DNA from: Pomphorhynchus laevis | Lineage: Eukaryota; Acanthocephala; Palaeacanthocephala; Echinorhynchida; Pomphorhynchidae | Assembly (NCBI GenBank): GCA_012934845.2 | Contig: WNNJ02001385.1 | Location: 1 to 64,000, forward strand | Direction: 5' to 3' | Length of the DNA stretch: 64,000 bases | Shown here: piece after piece, positions 49,898 to 61,500 of the stretch | Layout: each line of letters opens with the position of its first letter | Position numbering within the stretch: the first letter of the stretch is position 1 | Translations under genes and position numbers: made by a program | The notes under the pieces: generated by a model | The model's input: only the letters and a program-made list of their open reading frames with translations | Database searches by the model: none | Told to the model about the DNA's origin: nothing

Positions 49898-52800
49898 CTT
49901 CTTCTTCTTAGCGTTTATCCCGTATGACGGGGTCCGCTTGCCACGATCGTTGACGCCAAAATGCCTTCTTTGCTGCGTCTTTGGGCGTGAGTCCGACCAT
50001 TTTCATGTCCTTAAGAAGGGTATCCATCCATCTTTTATGTGGTCTTCCTATTGGTCTCTTTCCGTCGACCTCGATTTGAAATGGTGCCTGCGCTAATGTG
50101 TTCACGTCTGCCCTCATTACATGTCCATACCATCGCAGCCTTGATTCTCTCAGTTTGTCTGCTATGGGTGCTACGCCAAATCGCTTGCGGATGTCTTCGT
50201 TACGGACATGATCTAGGCGAGTCTTTCCTGCGATCCACCTTAGCATTTTGGTTTCCATGCATCCAAGCTTACGTTCTGCTTCTGCTGTCATTGCCCAGCA
50301 CTCAGCACCGTACATTGCTACAGGCCGTATTACGCTTCTGTAGAACTTCGATTTGAGTTTGTCTGGCATGCGTTTGTCGCACAAAACTCCAGTGGCTGCT
50401 CTCCATTTTGTCCAGCTTGCGTTGATGCGAGTGGTGACGTCTTTTGCCACTCCTCCTGTGCTGGAGATGACTGATCCCAGATATTTGAACGCAGTTGTCT
50501 TTGGCAGAAGCACGCCATTAACTGATATGCTTACATCTTCGTTCTGGTTCGTCGTCATGTACTCTGTTTTGGCTGTGTTCAGTTTCAACCCAAACTGTGC
50601 CAGGCGATCGTGTCATTGCTGAACTTGTTGCTCGAGGTCATGTTTGTCTTTAGATACCAGCATAACATCGTCGGCATACAGGATGGTCCATGGTGCTTGT
50701 CTTAGAAGGTCTTTCGTAATCACGTCCATAACTATGATGAATAGTAATGGGGAGAGTGCAGATCCTTGGTGCACACCGACTGAGATTGGAAATTCTCTGG
50801 ATTTTCCCGCTGCTGTTAGCACATTGCTCGTCGTTCCTTTGTACAACATCTTCACCCATTCGATCAATTCCTCCGGTACTTTTCTGCGTCTCAAAGCGTA
50901 CCATATAAGCTTATGAGGTACTCTGTCGAACGCTTTCTCAAGGTCCAGAAAAGCTACATGGAGGGGCTGCTTCTTCTCTCTGTGCTTTTCAAGGAGTAGT
51001 CTGGCTGAGTGTATTGCATCGATGGCTCCACAGTTGCGCACAAAGCCTGCCTGGTTGACACTTAGTTTGACGGAGTCACGGATTCTCTTGTCGAGCACTC
51101 TCTCGAAGATTTTCATGGTGTGACTGAGAAGACGAATTGGGCGGTAGTTTTCACAATCTGCTGGGCTTCTTTTCTGCTTCCAGATTGGGATAGTTATGCT
51201 TCGACTCCAGTCTTCTGGCACCTCTTTTGCGTCAACAATCTTCTGGAGAAAATTAGTTAGCCATGGTGTCCACTCATCCGGATTGATTCTCCAGAAGTCC
51301 ACCGCTAAATCATCGGGTCCGTTGGCTTTACCCGGCTTCATCTTCATCATTGCCTCGCTGACCTCTGCACCATTGAGTGGATCGACTTGTGTGTGATTTG
51401 GAGTCCCCTCTAGTATTGGTGGATGTTCAAACTCTTCTGTAAAGATGGCTTTAAAATATCATCTCCATCTATCCAGCACGTCTTGTGGGTGTATAATGAG
51501 TTTTCCCTGCTCATTGCTGATACCATGGAACTTCTCGATGTCTGCTGCCTTCTTCCGTCTTGAACGGGCTAGTCGGTACACGCCTTTTTCTCCTTCTCGA
51601 GTGTCGAGCTTTTGGTAGAGGTTATCTAGGTGGTTACTCCTAGCAATAGCCACTTGTTTCCTTGCTTTCTTTTTCGCTCGGTGATATTCATCTTTGTTCT
51701 CCTGTGTTTGTGCTATCCGGAGAGCCTTGTATGAATTTTTCTTTGCCTTCACTGCGTCTTTGACCTCTTCTGTCCAAAACCAAGTTTCTTTGTCGATGTA
51801 TTTTTGACATGGCTTGGTGGATCCGAGTATGTGCTTTGCAGCTAGGTGGATCGTGCAGCGCAACGCGGTCCAGGTGTCCTGTACTCCATGTATGCTAGGT
51901 AGTCTTATCCGGGCCAGCTTTGCCTTTGTTCCAACTGTGTCTTCTTCCCTCAGTTTCCACCACTTGATTCGGCTCGTCTTTGTTTGTTCTGGCCTCGGTT
52001 TACGGGGGACTTCAATTTTTAGGTCACATATCAGTGGCTTATGTTGAGTCGCTGTGGTCTCTGATGGAATGACCTTTGTGTCTAGCACCGTCTTCTTGTG
52101 TTTTCGCCTCACCAGGACAAAATCAATTTGCGACTTCCTGATTTGTGAGCCCGTTCCATGGTAATATGTGTACAGGTGGCTCGGCCTTTTTGTGAAGTTG
52201 GTGTTGGTGATGGTGAGGTTGTGCGTAGTTGCAAACTCCAGTAGTTGTTCCCCTTCTGCGTTCTTCTCACCTATGCCATATCCACCGTGACATTCACTCT
52301 CATCCGTCTGTCCAACATGGGCATTCATATCACCGGCTATGATCACATAGTCTTCTTCGGGGACTTCTGCCATCTTTTCATCTAGCATTTCCCAGAAGTC
52401 CAGCTTCTCTTTATCTGTGCATCCTGTTTGAGGAGCGTACACAGAGAAGTAGTGTACGGTCGTTTCGCATAATGCCAGCTTAATCTTCATCAACCTCCCA
52501 GTGTATCGCGTCACTTCGCACACTTGGTCTCTGAGTCTCTCTGCTACGACAATGGCTACTCCGTTTCGTGCTGTCTCAGTTCCCATATAATACAGTTTGT
52601 ATCCGTCTCCAATTTCCTTGGCTTTTCCGCCCTTCCATTTAGTCTCTTGTATTGCAAGAATGTCAATCTTTCTCCTCTTTAGGTCAGCTGCAATTTCTCG
52701 AGATTTACCCGTCAGTGTTCCTACGTTGAGCGTTGCAACTCGTACGTATGATTGGGCCAGATCACTTGCGTCTCGGCGTCGTCCTTCCGTCGTGAACCCT

Positions 52801-53077
52801 CGCTTATTTGCCGAACAGACCGGGTCTTGTCTGATCGCACATCCTCGTGAATTTTTCGAACAGGCCGGATGGCACCTCCTGAACGCGTCGTCTACAGAGG
52901 ACGCCTTAGTATTGGCGGGGTCATTTTGATTAAACTTTATCATGGTTTGATGGTTGCGACAATTGTTTTCCCGACCGGCTGCCGCATGCCTGTCGTCGGT
53001 AAGGTCCGCGTTTGGTTCACGCTCACAGAGAGTAAGCGTTATCCAGTGGCACCACGAGGAGGAACGGACCGCACCAC
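49898..53077 (-). mobile_element. RTE-clade LINE, near intact, nested in gypsy element B
   Basis: A 3180-bp insertion with a perfect 19-bp target duplication (49879-49897 and 53078-53096, CATCCAGGTATGCGAAGGT). One reading frame runs from ATG at 52943 to TAA at 49908, 1011 codons, interrupted only by TGA codons at 51459-51461 and 50613-50615 (the latter in a position usually Trp, after QVQQ). Domains: APE endonuclease (VRVATLNVGTLTGKSREI, LAIQETKWKG, VIIAGDMNAHVG, KSQIDFVLVRR), reverse transcriptase (GKANGPDDLAVDFW, DCENYRPIRLLSHTMKIFER, FLDLEKAFDRVPHKLI, VHQGSALSPLLF, LYADDVMLV), and C-terminal RTE domain (FKYLGSVISSTGG, WYGHVMRAD, RPIGRPHKRWMD). The 3' tail is an AAG microsatellite next to the duplication, usual for RTE. 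Likely young; other copies may be active. Confidence 0.95.
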
Positions 53078-54818
53078 CATCCAGGTATGCGAAGGTGTCT
53101 TTTAATTTTTCGGTCTCAATGATCTTCGAGATTATTCGCTGGAACACCGCAACACCATTTGTAAGACCAAACGGCATGCGGCAGAAGTGATATAGACGTC
53201 CATTTGCTTCAAATGCGGTATAACATTTTTCATCAGCCCTGATTGGAATTTGATGGTACGCGCTCTTGAGATCCAAAACACTGTAGTACTTGTAGGAAGC
53301 GAGCTTGTCGATTAAGTCGTCAATCCTTGGTAATGGGTGAGCGTCCAAACAAGTAAACCGGTTGATGGTCAAACTATAATCAATTACCATTCGAGTTGGT
53401 TTACGTTTATCTTTCACAAGCACAACTTGAGCGCGCCAAGGAGATATACTATGTTTGATAATATCATCCTTTAAGAGACGTTGAACCTCGCTTTCAATGA
53501 AGTCTGAATCTTCTGGAGTTCTTCGCCGTGACGCAATAGCTATAGGTTTCACATTGGGAGACAAATGTGAGAATAGTGATGGGGGATCTATACTCATGGC
53601 AGAAGCAGTTGCAACAACGATTAAAGGGTTCTCGGTACCGTCAAATCGCATCATAATTGCAGAATGACGTTTCATGAAAGGCATCCCTAATATTATTTGA
53701 GCGACAAGGTTAGGCAAGGTAAAGAATTTAACGTTCTCGTATATCCGTCCATCTAGTGTAATTGTAGCGTAAACAAACTTTCGCAAGTTTACCTTAAAAA
53801 CAGACGATGCCATGCGGACAGGCATGTTTGCCGAATGTGTTATCAGCTTGCAGTTAGCAACAACGTCCTCGCGCATAATATTAATAGAGCTGCCTGTGTC
53901 CATATCAACGCATGTAGACTCAATCCACCAATTTGTACGATATGTTGTAGTGGATGTGATCTTTCGTTGCTTGAGCAAAATTTTCCAGCTATAACGGATG
54001 TAGATGGAACATGTTTCGATCTACAAACCTTGGCAAAATGACCTTGTTTGTCACAGTTTCGACAACGAGCGTTACGTGCAGGACACGATGTACGACTGTG
54101 GTATGACTTGCCGCAAAAATAGCAGTTCCGATTCCGATGGATTGTTGAACACATATCCACTTGAGTTGCATCCACAGAACATCCGTCGGTTGGACACACG
54201 CTGTCGACATTACTGACTGACGGATGTTCTTCTGCTGATTCCAACATTGGTTGTCTATTTGATCTAGAGAAAGTCGTTGCTTGTTTGTGGGCGGTTTCGA
54301 TTGCCCGAGCCAACTTGTACGCATCATACTTTTCCAACACTGTACTCTCCAACAAACGTTCTCTGATTTTCGTCGAGGAAATGCCAGCGACGAATGTGTC
54401 TAGTAGAAACATGTCCCGGTGTTCGTCTGCATTGACCGCTTTAAACTGTACCTGTTTTCCGAGGGATTCCAAAACTCTGATAAACTGGTCGATTGATTGA
54501 TCAGACTCTTGTACTGCGCTACGTAGTTGATGTCGCAAATAAACGTCGCTACGATCTTTGACAAATGCCGACGAGAGGGATTCGATTGCTGTAGCATATG
54601 TAACACATCCATCGATCAAATCGTAAACCGACGATGATACGTGATTGACAAGAAGATTTAGCTTCTGTTCGTCAGTGATAGATTCAATTGATCCAAGGAA
54701 AGCGTCAAATCGCTTGAACCAGTGACACCACTCACGTGCAGTATTCTCTTGATCCGGCGATAGATCGAGCACTGACGGCTTAAGTAACTTATCCATCTCC
54801 AAACAATGTTGAATAAAT

Positions 54819-54904
54819 TGTGACAAGAAAATGACCTTAGAAGGTTTTATTTAACATCTAGAAAACAAAGAGTTTATGTTTCAATTACAAACAAGATCAC
54901 GACA
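54819..54904 (-). repeat. 5' LTR of gypsy element B
   Basis: 86-bp partner of 47858-47943, followed on the high side by ATAAG. The gag frame begins almost directly inside it, leaving little room for a leader. Confidence 0.85.
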
Positions 54905-55092
54905 ATAAGTATGACCTTTCTGTCGAGGTTTTCGATATTTTAGTGTAATAAATCTCTGGATGGAATACTTCACCAATATTTTTTAAGTCATAACTTTGTC
55001 ATAACTTTGTTTATCACTGAACCATTTGGTGTTGTAGATTAAGTCCAATAAAACTTCATAAGTTTTAGCTCAATTTATTGGATCATTGTTGA

Positions 55093-58000
55093 ATGACCGA
55101 ATCAAAGTCTCATCGATTTGATGTTGTTGACACCGAGACAGCAAGTTCGATCGATATGGCACGATACTTGCAACCTTCAAAGTTAACAGTACAACCAGAT
55201 GAACGAGGCATGACTGACATATGGCGCCTCTGGTTTGCAACATTTACGGAATTCCTGTTATACATCAAAGTTCCTGAACAAGTCAAGCTTACTATTCTCA
55301 GAAATTTCGTTTCTCCAGAGATTTTTAAATCGATTCATGTTGCTGATTCATATGATCGAGCAATCGAGATTCTCAGGTATGTGATCGAAAAGCCTGTAAA
55401 CGTTGTATATGCTCGACACATACTGTATGTCCGTCGTCAAGTTGAGGGGGAGGATATACAACAGTACATTAATGCGCTAAAGCAGCTTGCTATCGAATGT
55501 GATTTAATAAACGTGATAGCTGCAGAACATCAAGATCAAGCAATACTAAATGCGTTTATTATGGGCATCTCTTCATCAAGGATACGAGAGAGATTATTGG
55601 AAAATACGCATCTACAATTTTCGATAGCATGTGACCAAGTCAAGGCTGTGGAAATGGCTGAAAAGCGTTCAGCTATTATCGAACAACCGTTTTTGCGCGT
55701 AGCCCATATAACATACGACCTACACCGCAAATCAGTTAGTCCTCAAAAGCGTGAAAATGTGGATTTATGTTCGTCTAATCATGTTGTTGTCATGACGAAA
55801 TCACAGTGAAAATGCTTTTGCTGCGGAGGATCAGTAAAGCACCAAAGGTTTTCTTGTCCGGCAAAGGAATCTACATGTCGTCGATGCGGGAAAGTTGGGC
55901 ATTTCGGTAGAGTTTGTCAATCTTCGAAATTCAAGAATTTCGATAAATTTTATTTTTTAGTTTTCAATATAATTTTTTAATTTTTAATTGCGATACTGGC
56001 ATATACCTGTCGAGATAGCAAAGTTGTCTTTGCTATCTCGACATTAATCAGCATAGAGTGCAATGTCTTTTTGATACAGGCAGTAAATGAAATTTTATGC
56101 GGTCCGAAACAGCAAAACGGTCGAATCTCTCCATCCAAAAATTAAGCAAATATGTGACGATGGCCACTAGCAATCTCCAAACGTATTCTAATGGTGAAGT
56201 GAGTGTTACGATTGAGTATCACAATCGAGTTTACGAATACGTCAAATTTGATATTCTAAACGATTTATGTACCGAATCTATCCCCACCAGAACGTGAAAA
56301 TATGCATGGGTGGTAGTCAATTCGATCTGGTTATTACTTTTCTCAAGTCTATCGACGTTGACCCTGTTCGACCTTTCCAGCATCTTTCTCTCGATACGAA
56401 GCCAGTTGTTATCCGTTCCAGAAAATTCAATCACGAAGACTGCAAGTTCATCAGTGCTGAAATCCAGCAGCTGCTTAAAGACGACGTTATCGAGCCGTGT
56501 AGTTTACCCTGGCGAGCTCAAGTATTAGTCACTCGTTCTGACAGACATCGTCGTCGTATGGTTATTGACTATTATCAAACTATAAATAAATTTACGTCAT
56601 TGGACGCTTATCCACTTCCTAACCTTCAGCAACTAGTCTCTGAAATTAGCCGATATCAATATTTTTCCGCTATAGATCTTAAGTCTGCTTATCACCAAAT
56701 CCAATTGCATAAAAACGACAAAATATTCACGGGGTTTGAAGCTGACGGCAAGCTTTATCAGTTTAAAAGGTTGCCTTCTGGCTTGACTAATGCTGTCGCT
56801 TGTTTCCAAAGAGCAATGGATCGAATAATAAAGGCACATGGATTAAAACATACTTTCGCATATATCGATAACATTACAGTTTGTGGACGTACAAAAGTGG
56901 AGCATGATGAGAATTTGGCGAAATTTGACGAACTGGCTAAACTGATCGGATTAACTTATAATCCTGACAAATGCGAATTCTGTAAAACGGTATAAAAATT
57001 CTCGGTTATCAAATATCCCAAGGAAAACTACATCCAGATCCTTATCGTTTGACAGCTCTTCGCGACTTACCTCTTCCGTCTAATTTAACATCATTGAAAC
57101 GGGCTCTTGGACATTTTGCCTATTACTCTTCATAGATTCCGAAATTCTCAAGCAAGATTGCCCCTCTCAAGGACGTGGTACGATTTCCAATGTCTACTGA
57201 AGCTGCCGTACATTTTGAAGAAATGAAACAAGATATCGTGAAGGCCGATCTCTACCATATTGATGACACGAAAACACTCACTGTTGAAACGGATGCTTCA
57301 GATGTTTGAATTGCGGCTACTCTAATCGGAAATGGGCGACGCATCGCCTTTTTCTCAAGAACCTTGTCTAAGAGTGAGCGAAAGTACTCTTCAATGGAGA
57401 AAGAAGATCATGCAATTGCGGAAACACTCAAGAAATGGCGTCATTTTCTGATTGGCAGACATTTCTTAATTCTCGCTGACCAGAAGTCAGTAAGCTTCAT
57501 TTTCCAGCCTGCGTCCCGAAACAAGATAAGGAAAGAGAAAATCGAACGATGGAAACTTGAACTTGCTTGTTATGACTTTTCAATCTCATATAGGCCTGGT
57601 AATCAAAATTGCTCAGCTGATGCACTTTCACGCATGTGTGCATCCACTCATTCAGTAAATGAGCTTCGCCAAATCCACGCTAAGTTGTGTCATCCAGGAG
57701 TACGCTGACTCGCCCATTATGTTGGATCTAGAAATTTGCCCTTCTCAATCGAAGACGTAAAGAGAGTCGTCAACACTTGCTCAGCATGTAATTGATGTAA
57801 GCCTAGATTTCTGTCTGTTCAGCATCACGTTATTCGCGCTACCAGGCCTTTCGAGAGTCTATGCGTCGACTTCAAGGGTTCGTTGCCGAGTAAGTCTGCT
57901 AATCGATATATCTTCGTAGTTGTCGATAAGTTCACTAGATTTCCATTCGCTTTTGCATGCAAAGATGTTTCTGCGACTACCGTCTGTCATTGTCTAAGTC

Positions 58001-58905
58001 AAATCTTTTCAATTTTCGGATGTCCCAAGTATATCCACAGTGATCGAGGAGCTTCTTTTCTGTCAAAACAAGTTCAGCATTTTCTAAATGAGCAAGGGGT
58101 TGCCAGCAGTACTAGCTCAGCGTACAATCCAAGAGGCAACGGACAATTCGAACGTTTCAATTGAACTTTTTGGACTGTTATTACTACTTCTCTCATGAGC
58201 CGATTAATGCCCATATCATAATGGGAATGCATTCTGTCCGACATATTGAACAGCCTTCGAACACTTTTATTAACCGCGACTAACAAAACACCACACGATC
58301 GCTTATTCTCTCTTCCTCGCAAAAGTGTTCAGGGCACTTCAATTCCGAACTGGCTACTGGAGTCCGAGGAGGTCCTGGTACGAAGGCACGATCGCAGGTC
58401 TAAATTCGATCCCTTGGTAGATCAAGCCAAACTTTTGTTAATAAATCCAAAATATGATCTCGTTCAGTATCCAAATGGCCGAGAAGCGGTTGTATCTCTG
58501 AGAGACCTCGCTCCGGACTTAGCGAACGACGGTACTGAAGGTACAGATAAGAATGAAATGGATCCGACTATTCCTTCTGTGGAATTAACTGAACAGTCCA
58601 AAGAAAACAAGACGACTGTTTTGTTGACTAGAGACGTGTCTAACAGCAAATACTCAACCGACGTTCACATCGCAGACGATTATTGCAGCAGCGATACACA
58701 GATTTCGAAAAATGCATTTTCGATTCCTGCGGATTCAAGTGACGATTATGGGATGCCAAAAGGTCAAATAGGCAACATGCTCAAAGCCGAGGTGGAATAT
58801 TAAACATGGTCGTGAAACATTTATTTCACTGAAGCATATCGCCCCACGCGGATATGACGACCTCGTTGTGGAAAGTGCTGATACCAACAGTTTTGATTCA
58901 TAGTT
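55093..58905 (+). mobile_element. Ty3/gypsy-type LTR element C, fossil
   Basis: Plus-strand interior: gag-like region (about 55.1-55.8 kb), two zinc knuckles (about 55.8-55.9), protease-like remnant (about 56.0-56.3), reverse transcriptase (about 56.3-57.0), RNase H (about 57.2-57.6), integrase (about 57.6-58.2) and a C-terminal tail (to about 58.9). The RT and integrase resemble element B, so the two belong to related families in opposite orientation. It is broken in roughly ten places. No terminal repeats were recognised; the 5' side abuts the duplication of element B within 200 bp. Older than element B by its decay. Confidence 0.8.
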
Positions 58906-59344
58906 AAAAAATTACGATATAACACCTAATTCGGCTAATAAATATCAACACTCAGAAATTGTACTTAATAAAGCGAAATACGTATCGATCAGCAAACTGA
59001 TGTGAGGGATACAACGTCAAGATGTTCAGAATTGATACCGTGATATGTCCGATCGAAACCTAGCAAAAGTTCATGAACACGAAGTACACCTATGTACCAA
59101 GAAAACTATGTAGTCAGGAAGATGATATGTGATTTAACTATGTTTTTATAACTCACTATAAACTGTTTTCATAATTCTAGTGTATTTTTAGATAGTTGAA
59201 GAAAACTATCTACTTTTGGTATCATTTCAACAGCCAAGTAAACCAATTTAATCCGATGTTTTCTGCTTCCAATAGAAAATATTCTCTTTCATGAATAAAA
59301 ACGCTAGAGTGGGAGCGTTTTAGGCAATCAGTTCTTGCTTTTTC
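58906..59344. other. Unassigned AT-rich stretch
   Basis: No gene or recognised repeat. Could contain LTR remnants of element C. Confidence 0.35.
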
Positions 59345-59355
59345 CTCCTCTGCAT

Positions 59356-59430
59356 CCAGTAGTGGGAGGGATCTGGCACTGATGAGTCATTGTGATGACG
59401 AAACGGCATTCGTCATTCTTTCGCGTCTGG
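59356..59430 (+). ncRNA. Hammerhead ribozyme, copy 1
   Basis: Core CTGATGA at 59379-59385; helix II GTCAT (59386-59390) / ATGAC (59395-59399) with TGTG loop; GAAA at 59400-59403; helix III ACG/CGT with GCATT loop; predicted cleavage after GTC at 59414. Helix I would pair GGAGGGAT (59365-59372) with ATTCTTTC (59415-59422) using G-U pairs, plus CCAG with CTGG outside, leaving six unpaired bases (CTGGCA) before the core. The core is textbook; helix I is imperfect. Confidence 0.8.
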
Positions 59431-59659
59431 CTTACATGTTTTACAAGAAATTCACGCGGAATGGTCTCACTCTCCTTAAATAAAAGTTAGCCGATATTAA
59501 AGAGACCTGCGCTGGCATTTGCCAGTGCTTTTGCTAATGATCCTTTTTGGTGAAGCTGTAGTACTGATTTAGTACTCTATGATGTTACTAGAAAATTTTC
59601 TAGTACATCATTCACATTGATTCATTCATTGATTGCCGTCTGCCAGTCCTCCTCTGCAT

Positions 59660-59734
59660 CCAGTAGTGGGAGGGATCTGGCACTGATGAGTCATTGTGAT
59701 GACGAAACGGCATTCGTCATTCTTTCGCGTCTGG
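59660..59734 (+). ncRNA. Hammerhead ribozyme, copy 2
   Basis: Same sequence as copy 1, shifted by 304 bp: core CTGATGA at 59683-59689, GAAA at 59704-59707, predicted cleavage after 59718. Confidence 0.8.
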
Positions 59735-59849
59735 CTCACATGTTTTACAAAAAAAAAGAAAAAGGTGTTTTAATGTTTATAAAACATTTATAATTAAACT
59801 TTATAAATAAGCCCAGATTTTATTGTATTTTTATGTAATTTTGGATTCT

Positions 59850-61500
59850 TTTTTAAACAGTTATGAGTAAATTCATATTTAAAGCTTAAAAATAAGTCAG
59901 CTATAATTGGGCTACTATTACCTTCCATGGAACACCTTTTATTTGTCTAAGTATAGATATCCCTACTTTTAAATAATTTGGATTTTTCAAAATATTGAAG
60001 GTCTATGTTAGTTCAATTTTATCCATATATTTTCATATTTGCTTGGATTTAATTTTTGTTAGATATGCATTATGGTTATTATAACATATATATGTATATC
60101 TTTCTCGGAATATAAGTTTAATTAATTTTTCTAATGCATCTTTAATATCTGCTAAATCTAGATTTGTATAAAGCGTACTAAAATGGTATGTATTTATAGT
60201 TGATACTGATACATTATTGATAAATAATTATTGGAGCTGGTTCAAAGGAAAGAGGAAATTGCTTTTGATATTTCGCTAACTTCTGTTGGCATCTTCAGAA
60301 AATTACCTGTCGTAATTTCCGAAGATGCTAACAGTAGTTAGCGAAATAACAAAAGCAATTTATTCTTTCCTTTGATCCAGCTCCTATAATTATTAAATAA
60401 CATATATATGTTATTATATAGTTATTATAACATGTATATTATATAATTTAGATCTATTTTTTAAACAGTCATGAACAAATTCATATTCTATAAAGCTTAA
60501 AATTATGTCAGCTATAATTGGGCTACTATTACCTCCCATTGGAACACCTTTTATTTGTCTAAATATAGATGTCCCTACCTTGATTTATTTAAATATTTAA
60601 AAATTTTAATTATTCGATTTTATCCATATATTTATATTTGCTTGATGGTTTAATTTTTGCTAGATATCTGAAAATTTATTCCTTCTATGTGTTCTAAAAA
60701 TTCTTTTGTAGAATTAATACTGAAATAGTGCCTTATACCAGTATAAATTTTTCGATTTCTATGCAATATTTTTTGAAGTGTGTTTAAATTACTTTAAGTA
60801 TTTTGTTCGTATAAAATGATAGGGTTTCAATGTACATTTAAAATCACTACATATGAACCTAGGCTTTATTTGCTTTTTATGTAATTTTAGATTCTAATAT
60901 AATATAGGTATAATTTTATCATCTGATTCCACTTTTATACACTTTTTATTCAATATTGAACAGTGACTTGTGATAATTTTTCTAAACTGAAATCGCTGCA
61001 TTTATATGTTTACATTTAAATCATTATAATTGACCTCTTTCATCAGTATATCATAGACAAAGTTGAAGACAAAGTTGTTGCATATGAAGACTAACTTTAT
61101 CAATAGTTGCTATTATTTAGTTATCCTTTAATTAAGTAAGTTTTGTATACATATCGTTATTAATTTGATATTTCCTTTTATAATTGTTTGTTATTTTCAT
61201 TTTCTTTTTAATTTTATCTAATATATAAGTTTTCCAAATATTTATCTTCGGTGTATTTAAGCTTTAACTATTACTCAGTTTCCCAAAGTAAGAATTTAAG
61301 TCATTATATAATGAATTGTAACTTTTATTTTAATTATAATTTAATCGATATTTATACCCTTTTGGTAGTATAATCTTTAATTCAATATTTTAAATTAATT
61401 CTAGATTATGGGTACATGTATGCTCATTTATTTTATTAAATTTAAGACTTTTACAATTACTTAATGTTTCTAAAATATTTCTAATATCATCGTAATATTG
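59850..61500 (-). mobile_element. Penelope-like element pieces, minus orientation, with MITE insertion
   Basis: RT pieces at about 59855-60200 and again at 60460-60600 (both containing the region upstream of the MGGNSSPI motif or its degraded form), the fingers region at about 60780-60960 (LKLHKKQIKPRFICSDFK), and an N-terminal part at about 61200-61500 (LSNCKSLKFNKINEHTCTHN). So at least two partial minus-strand copies of the 61.5-62.8 kb family lie here, interrupted by stops and by the foldback repeat at 60200-60392. Confidence 0.7.
60200..60392. repeat. Foldback MITE-like element, copy 3
   Basis: Short inverted-repeat copy of the family at 1-575 and 5182-5412: an arm with TTGATAAATAATTATTGGAG and GATATTTCGCTAACTTC, then a reverse-complement arm ending CCAGCTCCTATAATTATT. 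Inserted in Penelope sequence. Confidence 0.75.

Larger units (their letters stand above)
47858..54904 (-). mobile_element. Ty3/gypsy-type LTR element B, fossil with short LTRs
   Basis: Bounded by 86-bp direct repeats (47858-47943 and 54819-54904, about two differences) that start TGTGACAAG and end ATCACGACA, flanked by the 5-bp duplication ATAAG on both outer sides (47853-47857 and 54905-54909). The interior on the minus strand has gag with two zinc knuckles (about 53.9-54.8 kb), protease and reverse transcriptase (about 53.1-54.0), and, after a nested RTE, the rest of RT, RNase H and integrase (about 48.3-49.8), then a short C-terminal tail (to about 47.95). It is broken in a few places beyond the RTE insertion. 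The LTR similarity and intact duplication suggest a moderate to young age. Confidence 0.9.
59345..59747 (+). repeat. Hammerhead-ribozyme repeat array (retrozyme-like), 304-bp unit
   Basis: Two direct copies of the same ~100-bp ribozyme segment, 304 bp apart, so one full unit (59415-59718 between cleavage sites) plus flanks. It ends in an A-run at about 59746. No ORF. This is the organisation of animal retrozymes, small non-autonomous retroelements built of tandem units with type I hammerheads. Inverted copies lie at 10.9-11.3 kb. Confidence 0.85.

Noticed and set aside
51459-53978. One 839-codon protein
   Set aside because: The frame crosses the border between a gypsy element and a nested RTE; the 19-bp target duplication shows two separate elements that happen to be in the same frame.
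43931-58905. Envelope gene in the gypsy elements
   Set aside because: Downstream of integrase only short tails are seen, with no signal peptide or membrane segment.
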